Source of the DNA: Lentzea atacamensis
GTDB lineage: Bacteria; Actinomycetota; Actinomycetes; Mycobacteriales; Pseudonocardiaceae
NCBI RefSeq assembly: GCF_003269295.1
Contig: NZ_QLTT01000001.1
Coordinates: forward strand, 515,635 to 579,634
Direction of reading: 5' to 3'
Length of the DNA stretch: 64,000 nucleotides
Both the position numbers and the translations under genes were made by a program. Below are positions 42,558 through 52,741 of the stretch, one piece after another. Under the pieces are notes generated by a model. The model made no database searches and was not told the origin of the DNA. It saw only the letters and a program-made list of their open reading frames with translations. The stretch's first letter is position 1, and the number at the start of each line of letters is the position of its first letter.

Positions 42558-43380
42558 CGTCATGAAGCGCAAGGTGGCGCTCTACGGACTGTTGTGCCTG
42601 CTGTGCGTGCCCTTCGTGTTCCCGACGTGGTGGATGGTCACCTCGTCGATGAAACCGATCAGCGAGATCTTCTCCGAGTCGCTGCTGCCGTCGGAGCCGA
42701 CGTTCGCCACGTACTCGCAGGTGTTCCGGATGCAGCCGTTCGGGCAGCAGTACTGGAACAGCCTCTACATCGCGGTGGTCGTCACCCTCGGCACCATGGC
42801 GGTCGCGGCGCTGGCCGGGTACGCGTTCGCGCGCATCCGGTTCCCCGGCCAGAACGTGCTGTTCGTGGTGGTGCTGACCGGCCTGCTCATCCCGAGCGAG
42901 GTGACGATCGTGCCGCTGTTCCAGCTGTTCCAGTCGCTCGGCCTCACCAACACGCACTGGCCGCTGATCATCGTGCCGATCTTCGGGGCGCCCTGTGTAC
43001 TCGCGATCTTCATCATGCGCCAGTTCTTCATCGCGCTGCCGCCGGAGCTGGAGGAGGCGGCGCGGATGGACGGCCTCGGGCGCGCCGGGATCTTCTACCG
43101 GGTGGCGTTACCGCTGGCGCGTCCCGCACTGGGCGCGGTCGCGATCTTCACGTTCCTGCACTCGTGGAACCTCTACCTGGAACCGATCGTGTACCTGTCC
43201 ACTCCGGACATGTTCACGTTGCCGCAGGCGCTGACCCAGTTCGTGGACAACTACGGCGGTCCGATGTGGAACGTGCAGCTGGCCGCGGCGACCATGACGG
43301 CCGTGCCGATCCTGGTGGTGTTCGTGCTGGCGCAGCGGCAGTTCATCGAAGGCCTGGCGCACACGGGCGTGAAGGGGTGA
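42547..43380 (+). CDS. Sugar ABC transporter permease, MalG-type
   Basis: Permease of 277 aa with six helices starting KVALYGLLCLLCVPFVFPTW. The EAA loop is ELEEAARMDGLGRAGIFYRV. The family motif PTWWMVTSSMKP follows helix 1. The first ATG (42547) overlaps the previous gene; ATG 42562 is a possible alternative. A Leu TTA codon at 43108-43110 is notable in so GC-rich a gene. It is the last intact gene of the LacI operon. Confidence 0.92.
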   Translation: MRRDVMKRKVALYGLLCLLCVPFVFPTWWMVTSSMKPISEIFSESLLPSEPTFATYSQVFRMQPFGQQYWNSLYIAVVVTLGTMAVAALAGYAFARIRFPGQNVLFVVVLTGLLIPSEVTIVPLFQLFQSLGLTNTHWPLIIVPIFGAPCVLAIFIMRQFFIALPPELEEAARMDGLGRAGIFYRVALPLARPALGAVAIFTFLHSWNLYLEPIVYLSTPDMFTLPQALTQFVDNYGGPMWNVQLAAATMTAVPILVVFVLAQRQFIEGLAHTGVKG

Positions 43381-43464
43381 GCCGACTCGAATCGCCTGGT
43401 TTGGCCACCGCCCGCAAGGGGTGGGCCAGCTTCATGGCCAGTGTGGACGCCGGCCCGCCGGCGG

Positions 43465-43482
43465 ACCGGGAGCGCTCCCGGT
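43465..43482. promoter_or_regulatory. CebR-like 18-bp palindrome
   Basis: ACCGGGAGCGCTCCCGGT is perfectly self-complementary. Its core GGGAGCGCTCCC is the heart of the cellobiose/cellotriose regulator CebR box (TGGGAGCGCTCCCA). It lies 85 bp after the last permease gene and touches the GTG of a frameshifted downstream gene. It could be an operator for a lost gene or part of the operon's 3' control. Confidence 0.45.
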
Positions 43483-43722
43483 GAGGGGCCACCTCGCCAC
43501 GGCAGCGCAGACGTTCGCCCGCTGCGCAGGCTCGGCGTGGACGGCGGGCATCGGCACGCTGGTCGTGCCGGGGCTGCTGACCACGGCATCGTCACGGGCT
43601 TCCCGCACTGGTGGCAGGTCGCCGTCTACTCGACCGGTGCGCTGCTCAGCCTGCTCGTGCTGTTCACGATCCAGGAACAGGAGCAGCTGGCCGAGGCGAG
43701 GGAGGACGGCCAAGCCCGCTAG
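43481..43722 (+). pseudogene. Frameshifted low-affinity iron permease-like gene
   Basis: From GTG 43481 the first frame gives VRGHLATAAQTFARCAGSAW and TAGIGTLVVPGLL, then similarity continues one frame over as GIVTGFPHWWQVAVYSTGAL and LSLLVLFTIQEQEQ. Joined near 43580-43590, this equals the AGSPW...TGP...WQLVINTATTIITFLMVFLIQ pattern of the low-affinity iron permease family, with two membrane helices. The single frameshift breaks it, unless it is a sequencing error. It is shorter than usual for the family. Confidence 0.5.
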
Positions 43723-43794
43723 GGGCCTGTGTCGAAGTCCGTCGTGAGCCTGGCCAGGAGTCTCACCTGAATCCCCGGATCTCGTCGTGGGAGA

Positions 43795-44022
43795 GCGTGC
43801 CCCGCAACGTCGTCGCCACGTCCAAAACCTTCAAGCAGCTCGCCCGGCTCGCCGGTGCGCCACCGCACGTGAGGGCCCGTTCGTGCGGCGCACCCTCACG
43901 GTGGACGACGTGCGCGACTGGATTCCCAGGCTGGCGAGGATGTCCGCGGCGCAGCGGGCACGTCTGCGGGGCGTGTCGCAACCCAGAGCCAGGCAGATCC
44001 TCGCCGGGGCCGTGGTCGCGCA
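43795..44022 (+). pseudogene. 3' third of a ppx/gppA gene, inverted and frameshifted
   Basis: The plus strand reads VVATSKTFKQLARLAGAPP and, after one frameshift near 43862, REGPFVRRTLTVDDVRDWIP then RLRGVSQPRARQILAGAVVA. That is the C-terminal part of an exopolyphosphatase/pppGpp phosphohydrolase. In a normal gene it follows the segment ending ETLSEVADRL, which lies here on the opposite strand and ends at 44026. The two fragments meet tail to tail, so this third of the gene has been inverted. Confidence 0.65.
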
Positions 44023-44595
44023 CGCCGTGAGCGCAGCCGGTCGGCCACCTCGCTCAGGGTCTCGCGCACGTACCGGCGCAGCTCCTTGACCTCGGAGCGC
44101 TTCGGCGGGTCGTGGGGCAGCATCGCGCGCGTCAGCCGCCCGGCGGCCAGCGGCAGCGACAGCGCCAGGTACGGGTCAGCGTCGCGGCCGAGTGCGATCT
44201 CCATCGACCCGCCGCCGATGTCGAACAGCAGCAACCGCGCCGCCGACCATCCGTACCAGCGGTGTGCCGCCAGACAGGTCGGCCTGGCCCCCTGCTCACC
44301 GTCGAGGGACTGCGGCCGGATGCCGACGACCCGCTCGACGCGTCCCGCACAGCCGACGTCGCGAACGGGTACAGCTGGTCGACGCCGTGCCTGGCCGCGG
44401 CGGTCACCGCGTCCGCGACGGCCCTGACGACCCGTTCGACGCCGTCGTCGCTGATCGACCCGTCCGGCCGGATCTCCTCGCCGAGCAGGGTGGGTTCCTT
44501 CACCGCGTGGGCGGGCAACGGCGGGGCCCCGGCCGCACGTCGACGATCTGCAGCTGCGCGGAGTTCGACCCGATGTCCAGCACACCAAGACGCAT
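44023..44595 (-). pseudogene. 5' two thirds of a ppx/gppA gene, frameshifted
   Basis: From ATG 44595 the product starts MRLGVLDIGSNSAQLQIVDV, the sugar-kinase/Hsp70-like phosphate-1 motif of Ppx/GppA. The frame then shifts to EPTLLGEEIRPDGSISDDGV and LYPFATSAVRD, and shifts again to CLAAHRWYGWSAARLLLFDI, GGGSMEIALGRD and YVRETLSEVADRL. Two frameshifts and loss of the C-terminal part make it non-functional. Intact Ppx cleaves polyphosphate or pppGpp; another copy should exist elsewhere. Confidence 0.7.
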
Positions 44596-44661
44596 GCATC
44601 GCACATACCCGGATCCGGCGCCGGCCGGTTTCCGTCGCGGGCTCGCGGGTAGCCGACCGCC

Positions 44662-44940
44662 ATGAGCACGGATGTTCGCGTCATGACCCTGGCAGACCAC
44701 GAGTACGCCGCCGAGGTGCACGAGGGCACCGAGACGACCACGCACCACGTGGTGCTGTCCGAGGCGTTCCTCGACGATCTCGCGCTCGTCGAGCCCGACG
44801 AGTCCGCGCTGGTCGGAGAGATCATCCGCTATCTGCTCGACCGGGAGCCGAACACGGCCGTCCCGCGCGAGCTGGACCCCGCCGCACTCGTGGGCCAGGA
44901 CCCGGAGTTCCTGCCTGAGCTGCGCCGTCGCCTGACCTGA
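44662..44940 (+). CDS. Small conserved hypothetical protein
   Basis: Acidic protein of 92 aa: MSTDVRVMTLADHEYAAEVH, TTHHVVLSEAFLDDLALVEP, DESALVGEIIRYLLDREPNT, then a C-terminal helix LPELRRRL. The pattern suggests an alpha/beta domain without a signal peptide. The family is common in actinobacteria but uncharacterised as far as I can tell. It converges on the membrane-protein gene across a hairpin. Confidence 0.7.
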   Translation: MSTDVRVMTLADHEYAAEVHEGTETTTHHVVLSEAFLDDLALVEPDESALVGEIIRYLLDREPNTAVPRELDPAALVGQDPEFLPELRRRLT

Positions 44941-44957
44941 GGGGGCGCCGCCCTCAG
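44937..44957. terminator. Hairpin shared by two convergent stop codons
   Basis: CTGAGGG and CCCTCAG form a 7-bp stem around GGCGCCG. The left arm contains the TGA of the plus-strand gene and the right arm the stop of the minus-strand gene. It is a compact bidirectional terminator candidate without a U-tract. Confidence 0.5.
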
Positions 44958-45466
44958 CTGAGCAGCTCCGCGATGTGCACCACCTGGTGACGCGGCCACG
45001 TCTGTCGCGCTCCACCGTGGAAGACCACGCGCACGTCCTCCCCGGACGCCACCTCGATCACCAGGCCGATCGGCCCGATCGAGCCGCACAACCGGACCAG
45101 GTCGCCCGGCTCCAGCTCGTGCGCGTGCTTCCTCACGATGTTGCGCGCCGAGGACGAAGGCCTCACGTACGCGGTGTAAAGCCACCACAAACCACCGCAC
45201 AGCAATGGAGTCGCGAGTACCAGAACGCCTGCCAGCACGGGAGCCGTGTTCACCAGGACGGCCGCTCCGACCAGTGACCACAGCAGGCCGGCCAGCGCGG
45301 CGACGGACGCCGAGTGCACGGGGTGATCGCCGACCTGCAGCCAGCCCGTCGTGCGCACCCACCCGGCCTCGGTCAGGCCGCGCGGCCGCTCGCCGTGCGC
45401 GAGGCTGGGTGCGGCACTGACGTCGGCCGGTTTGCTGAACAGGTCGATGCCGTTCTCAGTCAGCAC
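44954..45466 (-). CDS. Membrane protein with two helices and a C-terminal beta domain
   Basis: Protein of 170 aa from a GTG start. Residues 1-50 are soluble (LTEAGWVRTTGWLQVGDHP). Two membrane helices follow at about 55-74 (ASVAALAGLLWSLVGAAVLV) and 77-97 (PVLAGVLVLATPLLCGGLWW). The last 65 residues (HELEPGDLVRLCGSIGPIGL, DVRVVFHGGARQTWPRHQVV) resemble a small cytoplasmic beta-barrel. The function is unknown. It overlaps the upstream SNase-like gene by 11 nt and is probably cotranscribed. Confidence 0.7.
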   Translation of the reverse strand: MLTENGIDLFSKPADVSAAPSLAHGERPRGLTEAGWVRTTGWLQVGDHPVHSASVAALAGLLWSLVGAAVLVNTAPVLAGVLVLATPLLCGGLWWLYTAYVRPSSSARNIVRKHAHELEPGDLVRLCGSIGPIGLVIEVASGEDVRVVFHGGARQTWPRHQVVHIAELLS

Positions 45467-46382
45467 GTCGCCACCTCAGCTGGTTCCTGCCGTTGCGGGT
45501 GCAGACCATCTCCTCGCCGTCCCGGTTCGTCCGCCGCGCGCCCTCCTTGAAGCACACCTTGCCCAGCAGGATGCCGTCCCACTCGTCGTCGTCGGACGAC
45601 GGTGGAGGGAGCGGGGTGAGCGACAACGTGGGCCGTGGCGGCGCCGAGGGCTCCGGCGCGGTCGTGGTCGTCGTGGCCGTGGTGGTCGTGGTGGGCACTG
45701 AGGACGAGGGCGTGCTGGAAGGCGTCGCCGTCGAGCTGTTCAGGATGCAGTCGGCAGACCACAGGCCGCGGCGTTCCTGACGAGCGGCCGACTCGACCGG
45801 CGCGAGCTCGTCGCGGGCCGCCGGATCCGCCCGTGCCACACCGTCGTGCACGATGGTCCGCGCGTAGTCCGCGCCGTTCGGCAGCTGGACGTCGACCGCG
45901 ATCAGATCGACTCCCGGATCGACGTCGTTCTTCACGGTGAGCCGCACGGTCTTGCCGCGCAACAGGTTCTGCGCGGTGGTGCGCGACTCCGCCAGCCAGC
46001 AGTCCGCGACCCGGCGCAGCCCGGCGACCCGCGCGTCGAAGGACAGCCCGGTCGCGAGCTCCACACCCTCGAACAAGTCCACATCGGACACCGTGTGGAC
46101 GGTCACCTCGAAGGAGTCGCCTCTGTGCACGGAGGGGGCGCGTCCGGCTTCCTCGCGTTTGCGCGGACCCGTGTCGCCACCGGCGAAGCCGGCCGCACCG
46201 GTGGTGGCGAGCACGGTGAGGACACCGAGGCACATCACGGTGAGCCTCGTGCGCTGGCCGGCACCCCACCAGAAGCGGCGAACGAATCCCGGATTCGGTT
46301 GTCCACCTGTGGGTTCGACTGGGCTCGACAACGGCGTTCCCCCTGCGTGATGAGCGATCGTCGAGGCAGTGTTATCGCTCAC
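45456..46382 (-). CDS. Membrane-anchored SNase-like protein
   Basis: Protein of 308 aa. An N-terminal cytoplasmic tail (about 1-45) precedes one membrane helix (LTVMCLGVLTVLATTGAAGF). The extracellular part (about 85-215) follows the staphylococcal-nuclease layout: SFEVTVHTVSDVDLFEGVEL, RRVADCWLAESRTTAQNLLR, GKTVRLTVKND and the closing VESAARQERRGLW. Catalytic Arg/Glu residues are not all obvious, so it may be a binding domain. A Ser/Thr/Pro linker (220-265) and a short Cys-containing tail end it. It overlaps the downstream membrane-protein gene. Confidence 0.7.
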   Translation of the reverse strand: MSDNTASTIAHHAGGTPLSSPVEPTGGQPNPGFVRRFWWGAGQRTRLTVMCLGVLTVLATTGAAGFAGGDTGPRKREEAGRAPSVHRGDSFEVTVHTVSDVDLFEGVELATGLSFDARVAGLRRVADCWLAESRTTAQNLLRGKTVRLTVKNDVDPGVDLIAVDVQLPNGADYARTIVHDGVARADPAARDELAPVESAARQERRGLWSADCILNSSTATPSSTPSSSVPTTTTTATTTTTAPEPSAPPRPTLSLTPLPPPSSDDDEWDGILLGKVCFKEGARRTNRDGEEMVCTRNGRNQLRWRRAD

Positions 46383-46526
46383 AAGTGGACCGTCAAGAAC
46401 GCAAAACGGTTCAATCCATTATCCCGCTATATTTCACAGCGGCCGCGAAGTGATTGCTTCCGCACGCGGCCGCGCACGCTGTGCGCAGAGCTCGGTCGTC
46501 CCTGCGCACAGGGTGTGCGGACCAGG

Positions 46527-48815
46527 TCAGACGGCCGGGTTCAGGTCGAGACTCCACCTGTCGATCGTCCCGACATCCGCTTGTGCGACGTCACGCACAC
46601 GAAGCTTCCACGTGCCGTTGGCGGACTCGGTGGACACATCGACCGTGTACGTCTGGTTGATGTTGTCCGCGCTCCCGCCGCCGCGGTTGTGCAACGAGTA
46701 CGCCGTGCCGTCCGGGGCGATCAGGGACACCGTCAGGTCACCGATGTAGGTGTGCCGGATGTTCACCGCCACCGAAGCCCTGGCAGACGGTGCCACCGGG
46801 CAGCCGGAGATCACGAGGTCGCTGTCGACGGCGGCACCGGCGTCCGGGATGGCGACGTCGTTCGGGTTGGTGCCCGAGCAGCTGCCACCGCTGCCCCCGG
46901 TGACGGTCAGGCTGTAGGTGGTGGTGCGGGACACCGACCCGGCCGCGGTGATCGTGATCGGGAAGGTGCCGTTGACGGCCGCCGCCGTCGTGCTGATCGT
47001 CAGCGTCGAGCTGCCGCCGGTCGACACCGCGGCCGGGTTGAGCGAAGCCGTTGCCCCGGCAGGCAGCCCGGACGCCGACAGCTGCACGGTCTGCGGCTGC
47101 CCGGTCACGGTCTGGGTCTGCACGGTGGCCGAGGCCGACGACCCCGCCGTCACCGAACCGGAGTTCGGCGACACCGCCACGGAGAAGTCCGCGGCCGGTG
47201 AGCCGCCGACCGCCGACTTCCACAGGGTGTAGGCGATGCCGTCGACCGCGCGGTTGAGGTGGGTGTCGCTGATGTTGGCCGTGGTGTCGCAGGCCCGGTG
47301 GTAGCACGGGTCGAACGCGCTGCCGGCGGTGCCGCCCCACTTCGCCGCCTGGGCGGACGTCTTGGTGGCGCTGGCGCCCATGGCGTACCCGGACGCGGGG
47401 ATGCCCGCGTTGGTGAAGGACGCGTCGTCGGAACGGTTGCGGCCCTCGGTGTTCTCCTCCGGCGACAGGCTCAGGGAGTCCCAGTAGGCCTTCATGTGCG
47501 CCGACTGGGTGGAGTTGATGTTGTTGATGAAGTAGCCGCCGTTGACCGAGCCGACCATGTCGAAGTTGTAGTAGGTCTTGATCTTCGTGCGTTCGGTGGA
47601 CGGCAGCTGCGCGACGTAGAAGCGCGAGCCGTTGAGGCCTTGCTCCTCGTCGGTCCACCAGGCGAAGCGGACCTTGTTCAGCATCGTGGGGTTCGTCCGC
47701 GCGAGCACGAGCGCGGTCTCCAGCAACGCCGAGGAGCCGGAGGCGTTGTCGTTGATGCCGGGTCCCGCGGACACGGAGTCCAGGTGGGCGCCGAACATGT
47801 AGACGTTGCTCGCGTTGCCGCCGGGCCACTCGGCGATCACGTTCGGGCCGGCGCCCGTGGTGCAACCCGAGGTGCAGGGCTGCTCGGACACGGTGAACCC
47901 GGCCGCGGCGAGCTTGTCCTTCACGTAGGTCACCGACGCGCGGTAGCCGGCCGTGGTGGAACGCCGGTTGCCGCCGTTCTGCGAGGCGATCGTGGCGAAC
48001 TGGGTCAGGTGCTGCTTGACCGCCGTGATGTCGATGTCGGGGATCTGCACGCCACCACCGGAGGTGACGGTCAGCGTGTAGGTCGCGGTCTTCGCGGTGT
48101 TGCCTGCAGCCCGGACCGTCACGGGGTAGGTGCCCGCGGGCGTCGAAGCGCTGGTGGAGATCGTCAGCGCGGAGCTCGCACCCGTCGTGACGGACGCCGG
48201 GTTGAACGACGCGGTCGCGCCGGAGGGCAGGCCGCTCGCGGTCAGCTGCACGGTTTGCGCCTGGCCGCTGGTGGTCTGCGTCTGCACGGTCGTGGTCGCG
48301 GACGATCCCGCCGCCACCGAACCGGACGCGGGCGACACGGCGACGGAGAAGTCGCCCGCCGGGGTGGAGCCGCCGAGGTTCAGCGACCACGAGTCGATCC
48401 GGCCGACGTCGTTGGCCGCGTTGTCGTTGACCCGCAGCCGCCACGTGCCGTTCGCGGTCTCGCTCGACAGGTCCACGGTGTAGGTCTGGTCGATGTTGTC
48501 CGCGGAGCCGCCGGTGCGGCTGTGCAACGGGTAGGCGGTACCGTCCGGGGCGACCAGCGACACCAGGAGGTCGCCGATGTAGGTGTGGACGATCTTCACC
48601 GGCACCGTGCTGGTGGCCGACGGCGCCGACGCGCAGCCGGCGATGGTGATCGGCGACTCCACCGTGGTGTTGTCACCGATCGCGACGTCCGTGTCGCTGG
48701 CGCCGGAGCAGGCCAGGTTCGCGGACGGTGCGGACGCGGCGGCGGCAGGGACGATCATCGCGGTCGCGATGGCTGTGGCCAGTGCTGTGGAGAGCAGGGG
48801 TCTTCTTCTTCGCAC
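46527..48815 (-). CDS. Secreted M28 zinc aminopeptidase flanked by duplicated P/Homo-B and Ig-like domains
   Basis: Secreted protein of 762 aa from a GTG start with AAGGAG 7 nt upstream; a signal peptide ends near residue 28. Domain order: P/Homo-B-like (about 33-150, [20 protein letters not shown]), an Ig-like domain ([20 protein letters not shown]), the M28 catalytic domain (about 240-530), a second Ig-like domain, and a second P/Homo-B domain ([20 protein letters not shown]). Zinc ligands are in [48 protein letters not shown] and CYHRACD. It is likely an extracellular aminopeptidase releasing amino acids from peptides. Confidence 0.9.
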   Translation of the reverse strand: MRRRRPLLSTALATAIATAMIVPAAAASAPSANLACSGASDTDVAIGDNTTVESPITIAGCASAPSATSTVPVKIVHTYIGDLLVSLVAPDGTAYPLHSRTGGSADNIDQTYTVDLSSETANGTWRLRVNDNAANDVGRIDSWSLNLGGSTPAGDFSVAVSPASGSVAAGSSATTTVQTQTTSGQAQTVQLTASGLPSGATASFNPASVTTGASSALTISTSASTPAGTYPVTVRAAGNTAKTATYTLTVTSGGGVQIPDIDITAVKQHLTQFATIASQNGGNRRSTTAGYRASVTYVKDKLAAAGFTVSEQPCTSGCTTGAGPNVIAEWPGGNASNVYMFGAHLDSVSAGPGINDNASGSSALLETALVLARTNPTMLNKVRFAWWTDEEQGLNGSRFYVAQLPSTERTKIKTYYNFDMVGSVNGGYFINNINSTQSAHMKAYWDSLSLSPEENTEGRNRSDDASFTNAGIPASGYAMGASATKTSAQAAKWGGTAGSAFDPCYHRACDTTANISDTHLNRAVDGIAYTLWKSAVGGSPAADFSVAVSPNSGSVTAGSSASATVQTQTVTGQPQTVQLSASGLPAGATASLNPAAVSTGGSSTLTISTTAAAVNGTFPITITAAGSVSRTTTYSLTVTGGSGGSCSGTNPNDVAIPDAGAAVDSDLVISGCPVAPSARASVAVNIRHTYIGDLTVSLIAPDGTAYSLHNRGGGSADNINQTYTVDVSTESANGTWKLRVRDVAQADVGTIDRWSLDLNPAV

Positions 48816-48990
48816 CGTTGGGCTCCTTCGCAGGGTTCGCAGGGTTTGGCGAACGTAGCGCCGGAGAACGCGGCCGACATCGGGTCGTTCGGATGGTTTG
48901 TCGTCACCATCGACGAGGTGTGCGGGCGTATCGCGGGCATATCGAAAACTGGATACGCCGCCACAACGACCAGTCGTCTTGGGTGAGGCC

Positions 48991-49548
48991 ATGCTCAACA
49001 GCTGGCACGCCTGGTTCGGCACGTTCACCGGCGTCGCCGCCCTCACACTGCTCTCCCTGCCGGTGGCCGCGGTGACGGCCGCCGTCCTCGGCCGGCGCCG
49101 GAAGGCAGCCGGTACCGCGTCGCCGTGGCGGCTGTCGCTCGCCGACGTCGGCATGGTCCAGGGGACCGTACCGTGGGTGTGGATGGTGCTGTTGCCGGGC
49201 GAGCACCCCGGTGTCGAGCGCGGCCCGCTGAACCTGGTGCCGTCGCGGGACCTCCTGGAGATGGACACCGGCCAGGTCGTCGGCAACCTGTTCGTCTTCG
49301 CGGCGCTGGGGTTCTTCGCGCCGCAGCGGTTCGCGGCACTGGCGTCGGTGCCGCGCGTCCTGGCGCTCGCAGGCGGCTGGTCGGCGCTGCTGGAGATCAC
49401 GCAGTACCTCTGGCTGGACCGGGTGTCCTCTGTGGACGACGTGCTCCTCAACGCGGCGGGTGCGGGGCTGGCCGCGCTGACCTCACGCCGGTGGTGGCGC
49501 CGCCCGGCAGAGGTGGCCGAAGCGGCGGTGATCTGCCGTGCCGCCTAG
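48991..49548 (+). CDS. VanZ-family membrane protein
   Basis: Membrane protein of 185 aa with five hydrophobic helices. [20 protein letters not shown] precedes [20 protein letters not shown] and the C-terminal [32 protein letters not shown], the VanZ signature (N...P, GN, E..Q, D..LN..G). VanZ-like proteins can affect teicoplanin susceptibility, but most members are uncharacterised. Upstream GGGTGAGG may be its ribosome binding site. Its stop lies inside a tandem repeat that leads into the two-component system. Confidence 0.85.
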   Translation: MLNSWHAWFGTFTGVAALTLLSLPVAAVTAAVLGRRRKAAGTASPWRLSLADVGMVQGTVPWVWMVLLPGEHPGVERGPLNLVPSRDLLEMDTGQVVGNLFVFAALGFFAPQRFAALASVPRVLALAGGWSALLEITQYLWLDRVSSVDDVLLNAAGAGLAALTSRRWWRRPAEVAEAAVICRAA

Positions 49549-49635
49549 CGGCCGGGATTACGGCGGTCATCTGCCGCGCCACCTAGCGGCCGGGATACGG
49601 CGGCGATATACCGCCTTGCCTAAGGTGCGGGTATG
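49525..49635 (+). repeat. Three imperfect tandem repeats of about 37 bp leading into the response-regulator start
   Basis: Unit 1 (49525-49562) and unit 2 (49563-49599) begin GCGGTGATCTGCCG and GCGGTCATCTGCCG and both end in CCTAGCGGCCGGGAT followed by (T)ACG; they match at 34 of 38 positions with one deletion. Unit 3 (49600-49635) is weaker (GCGGCGATATACCGCC) and ends at the ATG of the response regulator. The array holds the VanZ stop codon and the whole promoter gap, so it may bind the regulator that follows. Confidence 0.7.
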
Positions 49636-50292
49636 CGCGTGCTGATCGTGGAGGACGAGCCGTACCTGGCAGAGGCCGTGCGGGCGGGGCTCCGGCTGGA
49701 AGCGATCGCCGCCGACGTCGCGGGTGACGGCGACACCGCACTGGAACTGCTCAGCGTCAACTCCTACGACCTCGCGGTGCTCGACCGCGACATCCCCGGC
49801 CCGTCCGGTGACGAGGTCGCGCGGCGGATCGTCGCGTCCGGCAGCGGCATGCCGATCCTCATGCTCACGGCCGCCGACCGGATCGACGACAAGGCCGCCG
49901 GGTTCGAGCTCGGTGCCGACGACTACCTCACCAAGCCGTTCGAGCTCCGTGAGCTCGTCCTGCGGTTGCGGGCGCTCGACCGGCGGCGCGCGCACGCCCG
50001 GCCGCCGGTCCGCGAGATCGCGGGCCTGCGGGTCGACCCGTTCCGCCGGGAGGTGTTCCGCGACGGACGCTACGTCGCGCTCACCCGCAAGCAGTTCGCC
50101 GTGCTCGAAGTGCTCGTGGCCGCGGAAGGCGGTGTCGTCAGCGCCGAAGAGCTGCTGGAACGGGCGTGGGACGAGAACGCCGACCCGTTCACCAACGCCG
50201 TCCGCATCACGGTCTCCGCCCTGCGCAAACGCCTCGGCGAACCCTGGCTCATCGCCACGGTGCCCGGCGTCGGCTACCGGATCGACGCGTGA
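49633..50292 (+). CDS. OmpR-family response regulator
   Basis: Protein of 219 aa. The receiver domain (1-115) has the acidic pair VLIVEDEPYL, the phosphorylated Asp in LAVLDRDIPGPSGDE, MLTAADR and the Lys in ADDYLTKPFELREL. The C-terminal winged helix (125-219) has VALTRKQFAVLEVLVAAEGG, DPFTNAVRITVSALRKRLGE and TVPGVGYRI. It is coupled by a GTGA overlap to the histidine kinase. Tandem repeats directly upstream suggest autoregulation. Confidence 0.93.
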   Translation: MRVLIVEDEPYLAEAVRAGLRLEAIAADVAGDGDTALELLSVNSYDLAVLDRDIPGPSGDEVARRIVASGSGMPILMLTAADRIDDKAAGFELGADDYLTKPFELRELVLRLRALDRRRAHARPPVREIAGLRVDPFRREVFRDGRYVALTRKQFAVLEVLVAAEGGVVSAEELLERAWDENADPFTNAVRITVSALRKRLGEPWLIATVPGVGYRIDA

Positions 50293-51355
50293 ACCGGCCT
50301 CCCGGGCTCAGCGCCCGCCTCAAGCTCACCCTCAGCTACGCCGGGCTCGTTCTCGTCACCGGCGCCGTCCTGCTGGCCCTGGTGTGGCTCCACCTGCTGC
50401 GCCACGTGCCCGACAACGCCCAGGGCCTGCTCGGGATCTCCCCCAACCGGTACCTGCTGTCGCGGATCTTCGGGCGCGCCGCCGCCGTCGCACTGGTTCT
50501 CCTGCTGCTGTTCGGCCTCGTGGGAGGGTGGATCCTCGCCGGCCGGATGCTCGCACCACTGCGCCGGATCACCGACGCGGCAAGGAGGTCCACTGCCGGT
50601 TCGTTGTCCCACCGGGTTCGGCTGCCGGGCCGCGAGGACGAGTTCCGCGAGCTCGCCGACGCGTTCGACACCATGCTCGACCAGCTCGAGTCCCACGTCG
50701 CCAGGCAGCAGCGGTTCGCCGCGAACGCCTCCCACGAGCTGCGGACGCCGCTGGCGATCACGCAGTCACTGCTCGACGTCGCCCGCAAGGACCCGGCGCA
50801 CGACCACGGCGAACTCGTCGAGCGCCTCCGCACGGTGAACAGGAGAGCGATCGACCTCACCGAGGCTCTTCTGCTGCTCAGCCGCAGCGACAGCGGAAGT
50901 TTCGCCCGCGGAGACGTCGACCTCTCCCTCGTCGCGGAAGAAGCCACCGAGATGCTGCTCCCCCTCGCCGAAATGTGGAAGATCACGCTCGACGTCACCG
51001 GTGATGCGGCTCAGACCGTCGGCTCTTCCGCACTCCTGCTGCGCATGATGACGAACCTCGTCCAGAACGCCATCGTCCACAACGTCCCCACCGGCGGCAC
51101 CGTCAAGATCCACACGGAGTCGCGGCGCCACGCGAGCGTGCTGCGGGTCGAGAACACGGGCCCGCCACTCCCGGCGGCGCTCGTCCCCACCCTCACCGAG
51201 CCGTTCCACCGCGGCGCCGAACGGACCCGCACCGACGAGCACGCCGGCGTCGGACTCGGGCTGGCCATCGTGCACAGCGTCGTCCGCGCCCACGACGGCG
51301 CCCTCGACCTCAGGCCCCGCTCCGGCGGCGGACTCGTCGTGACGGTCCGGCTTCC

Positions 51356-52543
<1,188 letters not shown>

Positions 52544-52741
52544 TCGCCACCTCGTTGCCGACGACTGCGGTCAGGTGGCCCCGCCCACCTCCGCTGACTG
52601 AGTAATCCACCCCGGCTCGACTGTCAACGGTCAACCGCCAGTTGAGACGACGGTTGCCACGAATTCGGAACCATCCGGCCGCCGACTCGCCGGTCGGCAC
52701 ACGTCCTGACGGGGCACCGCCCGCGGGTAGCGTTCAGCGGC

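Noticed and set aside
43381..43480. Short frame with ATARKGWASFMASVDAG that recalls the end of DUF397
   Set aside because: Too short and too weak to call a gene fragment on its own; mentioned only as part of the decayed region.
47259..48986. Long plus-strand open frame opposite the M28 peptidase
   Set aside because: No recognisable motif, and its composition is that of an antisense shadow. The minus strand encodes a complete secreted peptidase.
52632..52656. CAACCG and CGGTTG inverted repeat upstream of the TetR gene
   Set aside because: Only 6-bp arms with a 13-bp spacer; expected by chance in a gap of this size.
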